Source: Oscillospiraceae bacterium (GTDB lineage Bacteria > Bacillota > Clostridia > Oscillospirales > Acutalibacteraceae). From it: a stretch of DNA of 64,000 nucleotides. The notes under the pieces were generated by a model. That model worked only from the letters and a program-made list of their open reading frames with translations. It was not told the DNA's origin and made no database searches. The position numbers and the translations under genes are program-made. The stretch lies in NCBI GenBank assembly GCA_015065605.1, contig SVPZ01000005.1, forward strand, positions 1 through 64,000, in the 5' to 3' direction. Positions 9,033 through 18,294 of the stretch are shown here, piece by piece. Numbering within the stretch: position 1 is the stretch's first letter; each line of letters begins with the position of its first letter.

Positions 9033-10052
9033 CTATCTGAAGCGTTTTCCGTGACGGAATACGTAATTTTCAAAACCGCTGCTGCCGTCAAGACGTTTTG
9101 CCGTACCCAAAACAACGCAGTCTATAGGATTTTCGGCAACCTGAACGGGCATACCGGTTTCTCTGGAAATAAGCTCCGCAAGACCTCTGAGCATCGAAGT
9201 ACCGCCCGTAAGGGTAATACCTCTGTCAATGATGTCGGCGCTAAGCTCGGGAGGAGTTTTTTCAAGGGTGATACGTACGGTGTCAACTATCTGTCTTATA
9301 ACGTCTGCCATAGCATCTCTTACCTCTGCAGAGGAAAGGTCGATGTTTTTGGGAAGTCCGTCAACAAGGTTTCTGCCTCGTACTTCTATTACCTTTTCGT
9401 CTTCATAGGGAAGGGCAGAGCCGATTTCGATTTTAATCTGCTCGGCGGTGCGTTCGCCTATAAGAAGATTATGCTTACGCTTTACGTACTGAATAATCGC
9501 TTGGTCAAGGTCATCTCCTGCCTGACGGAGTGACTGGCTTGTAACGATATCACCAAGGGAAATTACTGCAACGTCGGTGGTACCGCCGCCTATATCGGCA
9601 ACCATATTACCTGCCGCATCCCAAATAGGAAGACCTGCGCCAACAGCCGCTGCCATAGGCTCTTCAATAAGGTCGATTTCGGAAGCGCCTGCGGTTTTTG
9701 CCGCATCGTAAACGGCACGGCTTTCAACCTCGGTAACACCTGCAGGAATACAAAGCACCATTCTTACACGTGAAAAAAGAGAACCCTTTTGCGCCTGACT
9801 TATAAATCTTTTAAGCATAGCCGCAGTAACGTCGAAGTCGGCAATAACGCCGTCCTTTAAGGGACGAACTGCAATAATTGAACCGGGGGTTCTTCCTATC
9901 ATAGCCTTAGCTTCGCTGCCTACCGCTCTTACTGCGTCGTTTCTTACGTCGTAAGCAACAACCGAAGGCTCTCTCATAATAATTCCTTTACCTTTTACAC
10001 AAACCAGTGTGGTTGCGCTTCCAAGGTCAACGCCTATATCTCTCGTAAACAT
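9033..10052 (-). CDS. mreB: Rod shape-determining actin-like protein MreB
   Basis: This 339-aa actin homologue forms membrane-associated filaments that guide lateral wall synthesis. The phosphate-1 motif is GVDLGSATT near the N-terminus, phosphate-2 is VADIGGGTTDVAV, and the adenosine motif is ITLTGGTSMLRG. The RBS is GGGAG with a 3-nt gap from the upstream lipid-kinase gene. It leads the mreBCD-pbp2 block. Confidence 0.97.
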   Translation of the reverse strand: MFTRDIGVDLGSATTLVCVKGKGIIMREPSVVAYDVRNDAVRAVGSEAKAMIGRTPGSIIAVRPLKDGVIADFDVTAAMLKRFISQAQKGSLFSRVRMVLCIPAGVTEVESRAVYDAAKTAGASEIDLIEEPMAAAVGAGLPIWDAAGNMVADIGGGTTDVAVISLGDIVTSQSLRQAGDDLDQAIIQYVKRKHNLLIGERTAEQIKIEIGSALPYEDEKVIEVRGRNLVDGLPKNIDLSSAEVRDAMADVIRQIVDTVRITLEKTPPELSADIIDRGITLTGGTSMLRGLAELISRETGMPVQVAENPIDCVVLGTAKRLDGSSGFENYVFRHGKRFR

Positions 10053-10055
10053 AAT

Positions 10056-10988
10056 TTATTCTCCCTTGTTACTTTCTATTGCGGGTGTTTTTTTCGTATT
10101 TTTGGGAATAAGGAAATCAACGGCTGAGTGTAGGTTTTCAATAGTGATGGTTTCTTTAGGCGGAATGTGTTCGCCGTCAAGAGTCCAGTCAATATCTCCT
10201 GCATCTTCGAAAACAACCTTCTTGGCTTGGAAAAACTCAATTCCCTTTGCCGTAAAATCCTTTTTAAGTATGGCGGAAACCGCCGCCTGAAGTTCAACTA
10301 TATTTGATGGGTAGCGAATAAGCAATACTTCAAAAAGTCCGTCGCCAAGCTCAACCAAGGCTTCTTTATAATGAACAACGCCGCCTACAGACAGAGAGTT
10401 TGAAACGGTTCCGAATATGAAATCGCCTTCAACCTCTTTTCCGTCGCAATTAACCTTTAAGTGATATGGACGGATACTGCCGAGGGTTTTGATTCCTTCA
10501 AACAGATAGGCTATTTTGCCCAGCATATTCTTTGCCGCCTGAGGAGCCGAGTAGGATGCCTCGGTAAAGGCGCCGAAGGAAGCGGTATATGAAAAATAAC
10601 AGTCGTTAAACTTTCCTATATCAAGGGGCACGATATTATCGTCCAACAGGTCGATAGCCGCCTTTTTCATATTGCGTGAAATTTTAAGTCCGCCCGACCA
10701 TTCGTTAAGGGTACCTGCAGGAATATAGCCCAGTTTAAACTTGTTCTTATTCTGCATAAGACCCGTTATGACTTCGTTAAGGGTTCCGTCACCGCCGCAA
10801 CAAACAACCATTTCGTATTGGTCGCCAAGGGCAGCCGCCTGAACGGTTGCGTCCCCTCTTTCATCGGTAAGATGAACGGTAACGTCATATCCGCCGAGGG
10901 AAAAAACCTGAACTATAGGATAAAGTTGGGTTTTGATTTTTCCTGTGCCTGAACATGGATTTGCAATAAGATAAATTTTCTTTTTCAT
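10056..10988 (-). CDS. Diacylglycerol kinase-family lipid kinase
   Basis: This 310-aa DAGK-catalytic-domain protein (YegS/DgkB/BmrU type) shows ANPCSGTGK near the N-terminus and CCGGDGTLNEV as the nucleotide-binding GGDGT motif; LDGEH sits near the C-terminus. Family members phosphorylate diacylglycerol or related lipids. An in-frame GTG at 10997 overlaps the tsaD stop, but the ATG at 10988 is served by the RBS GGTGA 5 nt upstream, so I use the ATG. The exact lipid substrate cannot be read from sequence. Confidence 0.88.
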   Translation of the reverse strand: MKKKIYLIANPCSGTGKIKTQLYPIVQVFSLGGYDVTVHLTDERGDATVQAAALGDQYEMVVCCGGDGTLNEVITGLMQNKNKFKLGYIPAGTLNEWSGGLKISRNMKKAAIDLLDDNIVPLDIGKFNDCYFSYTASFGAFTEASYSAPQAAKNMLGKIAYLFEGIKTLGSIRPYHLKVNCDGKEVEGDFIFGTVSNSLSVGGVVHYKEALVELGDGLFEVLLIRYPSNIVELQAAVSAILKKDFTAKGIEFFQAKKVVFEDAGDIDWTLDGEHIPPKETITIENLHSAVDFLIPKNTKKTPAIESNKGE

Positions 10989-10993
10989 ACTTT

Positions 10994-12001
10994 TCACCTT
11001 AAATCAATGGGCATTGTAGCCGTAGCGTTTAATGATACGTCGGCGGTATTTCCGGCTTTATATTCATAATAGGCCTGAATACCAACCATAGCGGCGTTAT
11101 CACCGCAATATTTTAAAAGGGGTGTGTAAAATTCATATCCTCTTTTTTTACATTCGCTTTCAAATCGGCTTCTCAGTTCGCTGTTTGCAGAAACACCGCC
11201 TGCAAGTACGATTTTTTTATAATTATTTTCTTTTGCCGCCAAAAAGGTTTTTTCAATAAGTATATCGCAGACCTTTTTCCTCAACGTCGCGCACAAAACG
11301 GGAACGTCAATTTCGTTTCCTTTTTGCTTTTGATTGTGAATTAAATTTATAACGGCGGTTTTTAGTCCCGAAAAACTGAAATCGTAAGGGTCGCCGTTTA
11401 TTTTCGGAGTGGGAAGGGGATAACGCTCAGGGTCGGCAACGGTGGCGATTTTATCAAGGTTTACGCCGCCGGGATAATCAAGTCCCATAGCCCTTGCCGT
11501 TTTATCGAAGCATTCGCCCGCCGCATCGTCAAGGGTGCGCCCTATTATCGAAAAATCGGTATAGTCCTTTACCTCGCATAAAACGGTGTTACCGCCCGAA
11601 ACGGTAAGACACAAAAAGGGAGGCTTTAAATCGGGATTGCTTATATAATTCGCCGCAATGTGACTTCTTAAATGATGAACTGCAATAAGGGGCTTATTAA
11701 GAGAAAGACTCAGTCCCTTTGCAAAGTTTACACCCGTAAGCAACGCGCCGATAAGTCCGGGGAAAGCGGTAACCGCAACGGCGTCAATGTCCGAAAAGGT
11801 AACGCCTGCGCGGTCAATCGCTTCATTTACCACTGCGGCAATATTTTCACAGTGACGACGGGAGGCAATTTCGGGAACTACGCCCCCGTAAATACGATGC
11901 TCGTCAATTTGGGTGGATATTATGTTTGAAAGTACGTCTCTTTCTCTTGTAACGGCTGCGGAGGTTTCGTCACAGGAGGATTCGATACTTAAAATCAGCA
12001 T
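10994..12001 (-). CDS. tsaD: tRNA N6-threonylcarbamoyladenosine transferase TsaD
   Basis: The 335-aa protein is the catalytic subunit that transfers threonylcarbamoyl to A37 of ANN-decoding tRNAs. It has the N-terminal ILSIESSCDETS, the metal-binding HHLRSH, a GGNT phosphate motif and a C-terminal CGDNAAM. It lies 2 nt after the phosphatase/RimI fusion gene and overlaps the alternative start of the lipid kinase. Its partner TsaB, often encoded beside rimI and tsaD, is not in this window. Confidence 0.96.
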   Translation of the reverse strand: MLILSIESSCDETSAAVTRERDVLSNIISTQIDEHRIYGGVVPEIASRRHCENIAAVVNEAIDRAGVTFSDIDAVAVTAFPGLIGALLTGVNFAKGLSLSLNKPLIAVHHLRSHIAANYISNPDLKPPFLCLTVSGGNTVLCEVKDYTDFSIIGRTLDDAAGECFDKTARAMGLDYPGGVNLDKIATVADPERYPLPTPKINGDPYDFSFSGLKTAVINLIHNQKQKGNEIDVPVLCATLRKKVCDILIEKTFLAAKENNYKKIVLAGGVSANSELRSRFESECKKRGYEFYTPLLKYCGDNAAMVGIQAYYEYKAGNTADVSLNATATMPIDLR

Positions 12002-12003
12002 TA

Positions 12004-12843
12004 CTAAAACCTTCTTGTCAGTATAATGGCATCTTCCGTGGGATTTTTATAATAATTTTTTCTTTTTCCCTCTTCTTTAAAACCAAAGGAGGAATAAAGA
12101 TTTATTGCAGGGGTATTAGAAACCCTTACTTCAAGGGAAATAAAGGAAAGACCCTTTGAAACGGCATAGTGTGTGATTTCTTTTAAAAGGGCTCTGCCGA
12201 TACCTTTTCTTCGCTTGTCCTTTAAAACCGCAATATTGTTTATATAGCCTTCGTCAAGGGATTCGTAAAGGCTTAAATAACCTATAAGGTTTCCGTTTTC
12301 TTTTATGCCTATAAAAACGTTGTTGCCATTCATTGAGTCTGAAATGCTTTTTACACTCCAAGGGTCAGTAAAACATTCCTTTTCGATAAAGGCGATTTCT
12401 TCGGCATCCTTTTCGGTCAGATATTCTGCTTTTGGCATATCGTTTTTGAATATCTCGTCAATGGATGAAAAAATCTCATCTCTGCATTTTCTGTATGCAT
12501 TCAAATCCTGCCCGAAGGGGTCGCTGATACCCTTATCGCTGAGTAAAAAAAGTTTTTCCTTTTCTATTCCTGCCGATATAAGCGTTGCCTTGTGGGAAGG
12601 GGTCATACAGTAGATTTTGTCTGCCTTTTTAACGTCTTCAAGGGTGACGGTGTGGGAAAGGTGACTGCCTGCATCAATTCCCGCTTCACTAAGCGCCAGT
12701 CTTGAATTTTCGCTTATGGGACTGCCGTCTGCAAAAAGTCCTGCGCTAAAGGCCTTTACACCGTTTAAATTAAGACTGTTAAGATAATAATGCGCCATTG
12801 GTGAACGGCAGGTATTTCCCGTACAAATAAAAAGTATATTCAT
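12004..12843 (-). CDS. Fusion: low-molecular-weight phosphatase domain + RimI-like N-acetyltransferase domain
   Basis: One 279-aa frame carries two families. Residues 1 to about 135 are an LMW protein-tyrosine-phosphatase-like domain with the P-loop CTGNTCRSP (from Cys8) and the general-acid motif DPFGQD. Residues about 137-279 are a GNAT domain with RKGIGRAL for acetyl-CoA binding and a C-terminal SFGFKEEGKRKNYY typical of RimI, which acetylates the N-terminus of ribosomal protein S18. The position directly before tsaD fits RimI, which usually sits there unfused. The stop codon is TAG (12004-12006). The phosphatase substrate is unknown; arginine phosphatases and YwlE-like proteins share the fold. 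Confidence 0.9.
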   Translation of the reverse strand: MNILFICTGNTCRSPMAHYYLNSLNLNGVKAFSAGLFADGSPISENSRLALSEAGIDAGSHLSHTVTLEDVKKADKIYCMTPSHKATLISAGIEKEKLFLLSDKGISDPFGQDLNAYRKCRDEIFSSIDEIFKNDMPKAEYLTEKDAEEIAFIEKECFTDPWSVKSISDSMNGNNVFIGIKENGNLIGYLSLYESLDEGYINNIAVLKDKRRKGIGRALLKEITHYAVSKGLSFISLEVRVSNTPAINLYSSFGFKEEGKRKNYYKNPTEDAIILTRRF

Positions 12844-12846
12844 AGC

Positions 12847-15387
12847 TTAGTCTTTGGCGTCATACCAGGTTTTACCGCAGTTGGCATCAGCCAAAAGGCT
12901 GACCGCAAGATTTGCGGCAGAACTCATTTCCTTTGATAATATTTCTTTTACCGTATCTTTGTCCTCTTCTCTGCACTCAACGATAAGCTCGTCGTGTACC
13001 TGAAGAATAAGACGGGCATCCTTAACCTCTTTAAGCTTTTCGTAAACCTTTATCATGGCGATTTTAATAATGTCGGCGGCGCTGCCCTGAATGGGAGCGT
13101 TTCGCGCAACCCTTTCGCCAAAGGATAAAAGCATATGGTTAGAGGATTTAAGTTCGGGGATATAACGGCGTCTGCCGAAAAGGGTGGTAACGAAGCCGTT
13201 CTCCTTGGCTTCCTTAATAACCCTTTCCATATAGGAAGCAACCTGCGGATAGGCGGCAAGATAGCCCTTTATATACGCGTCTGCCTCTTTTCTGGTTACC
13301 CCTATATCCTTGGCAAGAGAAAATGCGCCGATACCGTAAACGATACCGAAGTTTACCGCTTTTGCTCTGCTTCTGAGAATGGGAGTTATCATATCGGTGG
13401 GAAGGGCGAAAACCTGCGAAGCGGTTATGGTGTGAATATCCTCACCGCTTTCAAATGCGTTTATCATATTTTCGTCTTTTGATATGGAAGCCAAAACCCT
13501 GAGTTCAATCTGGCTGTAGTCGGCGTCACACAAAGTAAAGCCTTCCTTTGCCGTAAAGAATTTTCTCAGTCGCTTTCCTTCTTCGCTTCTTACGGGAATA
13601 TTTTGTAAATTAGGCTCAAGGGAACTGATTCTTCCCGTTCTCGTTTCAACCTGATTAAAGGTGGAATGTATTCTGCCGTCTTCTCCGATTGCCGCAACAA
13701 GACCGTCGCAATAGGTGGATTTAAGTTTGGTAAGCTGACGGTAGGTAAGTAGTTTTTCAACGGCCGGATGTTCGTATTTAAGATTTTCAAGTATTTCTGC
13801 CGAGGTGGAATAACCGCTTTTGGTTTTCTTACCGCCGGGAATACCTAAATCTTCAAAAAGGGCAATACCGAGTTGTTTGGGTGAATTAAGATTAAGTTCA
13901 TAACCTATAAGGTCGTAAATTTCCTTTTGCAGTTCTTCACATCTCTGCTTTAATTCTTCACCCATATCGGTAAGACCGTTTTTATCAACAAGTACCCCGT
14001 CAAGCTCCATTGAAGCAAGAACTTTTGCAAGGGGAAGTTCAATATCCTTTAAAAGAAGAGCCTGTCCCGTTTTGTTCAGTTCCTCCGTTAAGGCTTCGCT
14101 TATGGGCGCGTGTAAAACGGCGGTTCTTATAAGGAGGTGGGTGTTTTCGGGTAAAACGGGCTCGGCAACGTGGTATCTTCCCATAAGTCTGTCAATATCG
14201 TAAGAAGAACCCGTAGCGTCGGCAAGATAGCCTGCAAGTAAAGAGTCGAAAACAACGTTCTTAAGATTTATACCCTCTAAAAGACAGTAGCGGTATAAAT
14301 TTTTGCAGTCGTAAACTCTTTTCTTATTGTCGCTTTCTAAAATTTCTTTTATTCTTTCGCTTTTTATATCAAAAAGCGCAACCTTTTCTTCTGATAAAAC
14401 GGCAATATTTTCGCCGTCAAAGGCAATATCCAAAATACCGCTGATCTTTAAATTATCGGACTCTGTTAAGGTTATATTACGGCTCTGCGCAAAATCAATG
14501 CTTTCCTGACTCTGCCTTGGGGAAATTCCCATACTGTCCATAAGTCTGAACAGTTCAAGGTCGGTCATAAAGGCGGCAAGGGCGTCTTCGGCTTGCTTTT
14601 TTGGTAAATAATCGCTTAAAACCTTGGAAACGGGGGCGCTTCTTGATATAGTGCCGAGGAATTTGCTTAAATAGGCGCTTTCCTTGTCGGCAATAAGCTT
14701 TGCTCTCACGCTGTCCTTTATTTCACTGCTATCAATATTTTCGTAAAGATTATCAACCGAGCCGAATTTCTTAATAAGGTCGGTGGCGGTTTTTTCGCCT
14801 ACTCCCGCAACACCGGGGATGTGGTCGCTCTGGTCACCCATAAGGGCTTTAAGTTCTATCATCTGTTCGGGGGTAAGACCGTATTTTTCAAAAAGAGCCT
14901 CTTTATCATAGGCAATAATTTCGGGTTTTCCCGCCTTGGTAGCCGATAAAAGCACCTTTACGCTGTCGCTTATAAGCTGAAGCGAATCTCTGTCGCCCGT
15001 AGCAATAACACAACTGTCGCCACTTTCCTCACAGGCTCGGGCAAGGGTGCCCAAAATATCGTCAGCCTCAAAACCGGGAGCCTCAAGCACGTGGTAGCCG
15101 TAAAGGTTAAGCCACTCTTTTAAAAGGGGAATTTGTTCTCTGAGTTCCTCGGGCATAGGTTTTCTGCCTGCTTTATATTCGCTGTATTTTTCGTGGCGGA
15201 AGGTGGGAACCTTAAGGTCAAAGGCAACTGCGACGCCGTCGGGGGCTTCCTCGTTCACCAGTTTATTTAAAATATTTATAAAACCATAAACGGCATTGGT
15301 ATGCACTCCCTTCGAGTTGGAAAGGAGACGAATACCGTAAAAAGCGCGGTTAATTATGCTGTTTCCGTCTATAGCTAAAAGTTTCAT
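12847..15387 (-). CDS. polA: DNA polymerase I (proofreading site degenerate)
   Basis: This 846-aa family A polymerase has an N-terminal 5'-3' exonuclease domain (about residues 1-290), a central exonuclease-like domain and a C-terminal polymerase domain with DYSQIELRVLA (motif A), KAVNFGIVYG (motif B/O-helix) and VHDELI (motif C). The central domain begins GILDIAFDGEN rather than the DxE metal-ligand motif of active 3'-5' exonucleases, so proofreading is probably lost, as in Bacillus and Thermus PolI. The frame extends upstream, but the ATG at 15387 has a GGAG 8 nt before it and yields the standard MKLLAIDGNSI start. It is first in the minus-strand run. Confidence 0.96.
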   Translation of the reverse strand: MKLLAIDGNSIINRAFYGIRLLSNSKGVHTNAVYGFINILNKLVNEEAPDGVAVAFDLKVPTFRHEKYSEYKAGRKPMPEELREQIPLLKEWLNLYGYHVLEAPGFEADDILGTLARACEESGDSCVIATGDRDSLQLISDSVKVLLSATKAGKPEIIAYDKEALFEKYGLTPEQMIELKALMGDQSDHIPGVAGVGEKTATDLIKKFGSVDNLYENIDSSEIKDSVRAKLIADKESAYLSKFLGTISRSAPVSKVLSDYLPKKQAEDALAAFMTDLELFRLMDSMGISPRQSQESIDFAQSRNITLTESDNLKISGILDIAFDGENIAVLSEEKVALFDIKSERIKEILESDNKKRVYDCKNLYRYCLLEGINLKNVVFDSLLAGYLADATGSSYDIDRLMGRYHVAEPVLPENTHLLIRTAVLHAPISEALTEELNKTGQALLLKDIELPLAKVLASMELDGVLVDKNGLTDMGEELKQRCEELQKEIYDLIGYELNLNSPKQLGIALFEDLGIPGGKKTKSGYSTSAEILENLKYEHPAVEKLLTYRQLTKLKSTYCDGLVAAIGEDGRIHSTFNQVETRTGRISSLEPNLQNIPVRSEEGKRLRKFFTAKEGFTLCDADYSQIELRVLASISKDENMINAFESGEDIHTITASQVFALPTDMITPILRSRAKAVNFGIVYGIGAFSLAKDIGVTRKEADAYIKGYLAAYPQVASYMERVIKEAKENGFVTTLFGRRRYIPELKSSNHMLLSFGERVARNAPIQGSAADIIKIAMIKVYEKLKEVKDARLILQVHDELIVECREEDKDTVKEILSKEMSSAANLAVSLLADANCGKTWYDAKD

Positions 15388-15425
15388 AATCTGCACTCCG
15401 TAAAACACAAAATAAGTCAATATAT

Positions 15426-15454
15426 ATTATAACAAAGAAATATATATTTGTCAT
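15426..15454 (-). promoter_or_regulatory. SigA-type promoter of the polA run
   Basis: On the minus strand, ATGACA (15454-15449), a 17-bp spacer and TATAAT (15431-15426) are about 40 bp before the polA ATG. It is back-to-back with the dus promoter. Confidence 0.7.
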
Positions 15455-15478
15455 CTATTTTTTAATAAATTTTCAAAA

Positions 15479-15506
15479 TTGACATATTCTCAAAAAATGG
15501 TATAAT
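15479..15506 (+). promoter_or_regulatory. SigA-type promoter of dus, very close to the start codon
   Basis: TTGACA (15479-15484), a 16-bp spacer and TATAAT (15501-15506) end only 9 bp before the dus ATG at 15516. Transcription would begin at or within a few bases of the start codon, leaving no room for an RBS. Confidence 0.8.
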
Positions 15507-15515
15507 ATTATCGTT

Positions 15516-16484
15516 ATGAAGATAGGAAATTTAGAAGTCGGTGGCTATGCCGCACTTGCGCCCATGGCAGGTGTCGCCGACCGCGCAATGCGTGAAATTT
15601 GTATTGATTTGGGCGCAGGCTATACAGTGGGAGAATTGACCAGCGCTAAAGGTGTCAGCCGTAACGATAAAAAAAGCGCGGCGTTGCTTTTTTGCGGTGA
15701 AAAAGAGCGTCCCTTTGCTTCTCAGCTTTTCGGAAGCGACCCTGTTTCAATGGCAGAGGCCGCAAAATACGCCGAACAGTTGGCGCCCGATTTTATCGAC
15801 ATAAATATGGGCTGTCCCGCACCCAAGGTTTCGGGTCACGGCGGCGGAAGCGCGCTTATGAAGGATTTAAACCTTGCGGGGAAAATTATTGAAGCGGTGG
15901 TAAATGCCGTAAGTATTCCCGTAACGGTAAAAATGCGTACCGGTTGGGATAAGGACAGTATATGCGCTCCCGAACTTTCACGTATAGCCGAAAAATGCGG
16001 AGCAAGTGCAGTAACGGTGCACGGCAGAACCAAACAGCAGATGTATGCCCCCGGTGTGAATACCGACGTTATCCGTCAGGTTAAGGAAAGCGTTAAAATT
16101 CCCGTAATAGCAAACGGCGATATAACCGATTTTTTATCAGCCAAAAAAATGAAGGAGCTGACGGGTTGCGACTATCTTTTAGTAGGCAGAGGCGCTATGG
16201 GAAATCCCTTTGTTTTCAGCGAAATCAACGCAGGTTTTTCGGGGGAAAAAATCCCCGTATTTTCCTTGGAAGAAAGACTTGATATGCTTCGCCGTCAGGT
16301 AAGACTTATGGTGGAATATAAGGGTGAAAGAACTGCTATGCTTGAAAGCAGAAAACACGCTTCATGGTACATAAAGGGTATGCGAGGCGCCGCCTCTATG
16401 CGAAGAATGTGCGGAGAAATCACCACCTTTTCCGATATTGAAAGAATAATCGAAAAAGCCCTTGAAGTAAGCGAAAAAATGTGA
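15516..16484 (+). CDS. dus: tRNA-dihydrouridine synthase (DusB-like)
   Basis: This 322-aa FMN-dependent TIM-barrel enzyme reduces uridine to dihydrouridine in tRNA D-loops. It shows LAPMAGVADRAMREI near the N-terminus, NMGCPAPKV with the catalytic Cys, VKMRTGWD, VTVHGRTKQQMY and LVGRGAMGNPF. The start is fixed by the family consensus MKIGN. No RBS is possible between the promoter and the ATG, which suggests a leaderless mRNA. The gene is followed 39 bp later by yebC. Confidence 0.95.
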   Translation: MKIGNLEVGGYAALAPMAGVADRAMREICIDLGAGYTVGELTSAKGVSRNDKKSAALLFCGEKERPFASQLFGSDPVSMAEAAKYAEQLAPDFIDINMGCPAPKVSGHGGGSALMKDLNLAGKIIEAVVNAVSIPVTVKMRTGWDKDSICAPELSRIAEKCGASAVTVHGRTKQQMYAPGVNTDVIRQVKESVKIPVIANGDITDFLSAKKMKELTGCDYLLVGRGAMGNPFVFSEINAGFSGEKIPVFSLEERLDMLRRQVRLMVEYKGERTAMLESRKHASWYIKGMRGAASMRRMCGEITTFSDIERIIEKALEVSEKM

Positions 16485-16523
16485 TAAAATACTTTGGTGA
16501 TAAATTTGAAAGGACTGTAAAAT

Positions 16524-17255
16524 ATGTCAGGACACAGTAAATGGAACAATATTAAACGTAAAAAGGAAAAGACCGACGCCGCCAAGGCTAAAATCTTTAC
16601 CAAAATGGGCAGAGAAATTGCCGTTGTTGTAAAACAGGGCGGACCTAACCCTGCCGAAAACAGCAAATTAAAGGACGTAATCGCAAAGGCTAAAGCCGCT
16701 AACGTTCCAAACGAAAACATTGAACGTATTATTAAAAAGGCTGCAGGTGAAGGCGATGCAAACAACTATGAGGAGCTTATCTACGAGGGTTACGGCCCAG
16801 GCGGAGTTGCCTGTATAGTTGAAACCCTTACCGATAACCGTAACCGTACCGCAGGAGAGATGCGTCACTATTTTGATAAGTGCGGCGGCAATCTCGGTCA
16901 GGCGGGCAGCGTTTCCTTTATGTTCGACCGCAAGGGACAAATCGTTATCGAAGCAGAAGATCTTGACGAAGATACCGTTATGATGGATGCTCTGGAAGCA
17001 GGCGCTGAAGACTTTTTTGCAGAAGAGGACGTATTCGAAATCATTACCGCGCCCAACGATTTGGGAACGGTCAGAGATGCTCTTGAAGAAAAGGGTTATT
17101 CTTTTGTTTCTGCCGAGGTTGCTTATATCCCTCAGACCATGACCGCTCTTCCCGATGAGGCAATGTGCGAAAAGATGGAAAAGCTTATCGATATGATGGA
17201 CGAAAACGAAGACGTTCAGGCTTTCTGGCACAACTGGGAAATGTGTGATGAATAA
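16524..17255 (+). CDS. YebC/PmpR (TACO1) family protein
   Basis: This 243-aa protein begins MSGHSKWNNIKRKKEK, the family hallmark, and has the conserved YEGYGPGG segment in the middle. YebC-family members have been described both as DNA-binding regulators and as translation factors that help ribosomes through difficult sequences. The RBS is AAAGGA before the ATG. It is co-directional with dus and ends in a strong terminator, so dus-yebC form one unit. Confidence 0.95.
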   Translation: MSGHSKWNNIKRKKEKTDAAKAKIFTKMGREIAVVVKQGGPNPAENSKLKDVIAKAKAANVPNENIERIIKKAAGEGDANNYEELIYEGYGPGGVACIVETLTDNRNRTAGEMRHYFDKCGGNLGQAGSVSFMFDRKGQIVIEAEDLDEDTVMMDALEAGAEDFFAEEDVFEIITAPNDLGTVRDALEEKGYSFVSAEVAYIPQTMTALPDEAMCEKMEKLIDMMDENEDVQAFWHNWEMCDE

Positions 17256-17279
17256 GTAAAAAGTTAATATTCTGTTAAA

Positions 17280-17305
17280 AGAGATGCTGCGGCATCTCTT
17301 TTTTT
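17280..17305 (+). terminator. Intrinsic terminator after yebC
   Basis: An 8-bp stem AGAGATGC / GCATCTCT with loop TGCG is followed by seven T residues. Confidence 0.9.
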
Positions 17306-17364
17306 GTTCTATTTTTCTTTTCTTGGACATACCATATAGTAACGAAAATAAAGGAAGGATAAAT

Positions 17365-18294
17365 ATGGACAGAAAAAACCTTTTAATTTTTGAAAATACG
17401 CTTGATTTTGTTGCTCCCAAGGTGGCGGCGGTACTATCTCAGTTACCAAATCAAATTAAGGCAAACGTGCAGGAAATACGGCTGAAAACGGGCAAAAGCG
17501 TATCCCTTACCATAAAGGGAAAAACCTATTTCGTCACCCCTTTCGGCAGTGTTAAAGAAAATAGCGACGGCGCCTTAAAATCAGACAAAAAAGATTTAGA
17601 AGATACATTCAGACTACTTTGCAGAAATTCGGTTTACTCTCATATAAGCGAGATAAAAGAGGGGTATATATCCCTTCCCTTCGGCTGTCGCGCAGGACTG
17701 GGCGGTACCTATTCAAAGGAGGGCGGAATAACGGGTGTTTCCTCGGTTAATATCCGTATTGCAAAAGAATATATCGGTTGCGCCGACTGCCTTTCACATC
17801 TTTCGGGGGGAGTGCTTTTTTTGGGCCCTGCCGGAAGCGGAAAAACCACTCTTTTAAGGGATTATATACGTCTTTTAGCCGATGGGAAAACGGGTGAATA
17901 TAAAAGGATTTCGGTAATAGATACAAGGGGTGAAATTTCAGCCGTGAGCGGTGGAATTTCCTATAATAATCTTGGTGAAAACACCGATATTTTACACGGT
18001 TTTCCAAAGGATGTAGGCATCGAAAACGCACTGCGTACCCTTTATCCCGACTATATTGCCTTTGACGAAATGGGATATGAAGAATACTTGGCCGTTGAAA
18101 AGTGTATATACTCCGGTGTTGATATTATAACCAGCGCTCATATCGGAGAAAAAAACGAAATTTTAAAAAAGGCTCATTTAAGAAAACTGATAGAAAGCAA
18201 AGCGGTTAAAAACGTTATATTGCTTAGTTGCCCTGCAGGAAGCAAACCTGAAATTTTTTCTGCCGACGAGGTGATGGAAAATTGTGGGCTTTAA
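17365..18294 (+). CDS. spoIIIAA: Stage III sporulation protein AA (ATPase)
   Basis: This 309-aa secretion-type ATPase of the SpoIIIA-SpoIIQ channel couples mother cell and forespore during engulfment. Walker A is GPAGSGKTTLLRD, Walker B lies in YIAFDEMG, and the adjacent ITSAHIGE resembles the sensor region of type II/IV secretion ATPases. The frame opens earlier, within the yebC terminator, but the ATG at 17365 has a GGAAGG RBS and gives the normal start. It is first of eight overlapping spoIIIA genes. SigE control is expected from other spore formers; no clear SigE promoter was picked out. Confidence 0.96.
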   Translation: MDRKNLLIFENTLDFVAPKVAAVLSQLPNQIKANVQEIRLKTGKSVSLTIKGKTYFVTPFGSVKENSDGALKSDKKDLEDTFRLLCRNSVYSHISEIKEGYISLPFGCRAGLGGTYSKEGGITGVSSVNIRIAKEYIGCADCLSHLSGGVLFLGPAGSGKTTLLRDYIRLLADGKTGEYKRISVIDTRGEISAVSGGISYNNLGENTDILHGFPKDVGIENALRTLYPDYIAFDEMGYEEYLAVEKCIYSGVDIITSAHIGEKNEILKKAHLRKLIESKAVKNVILLSCPAGSKPEIFSADEVMENCGL

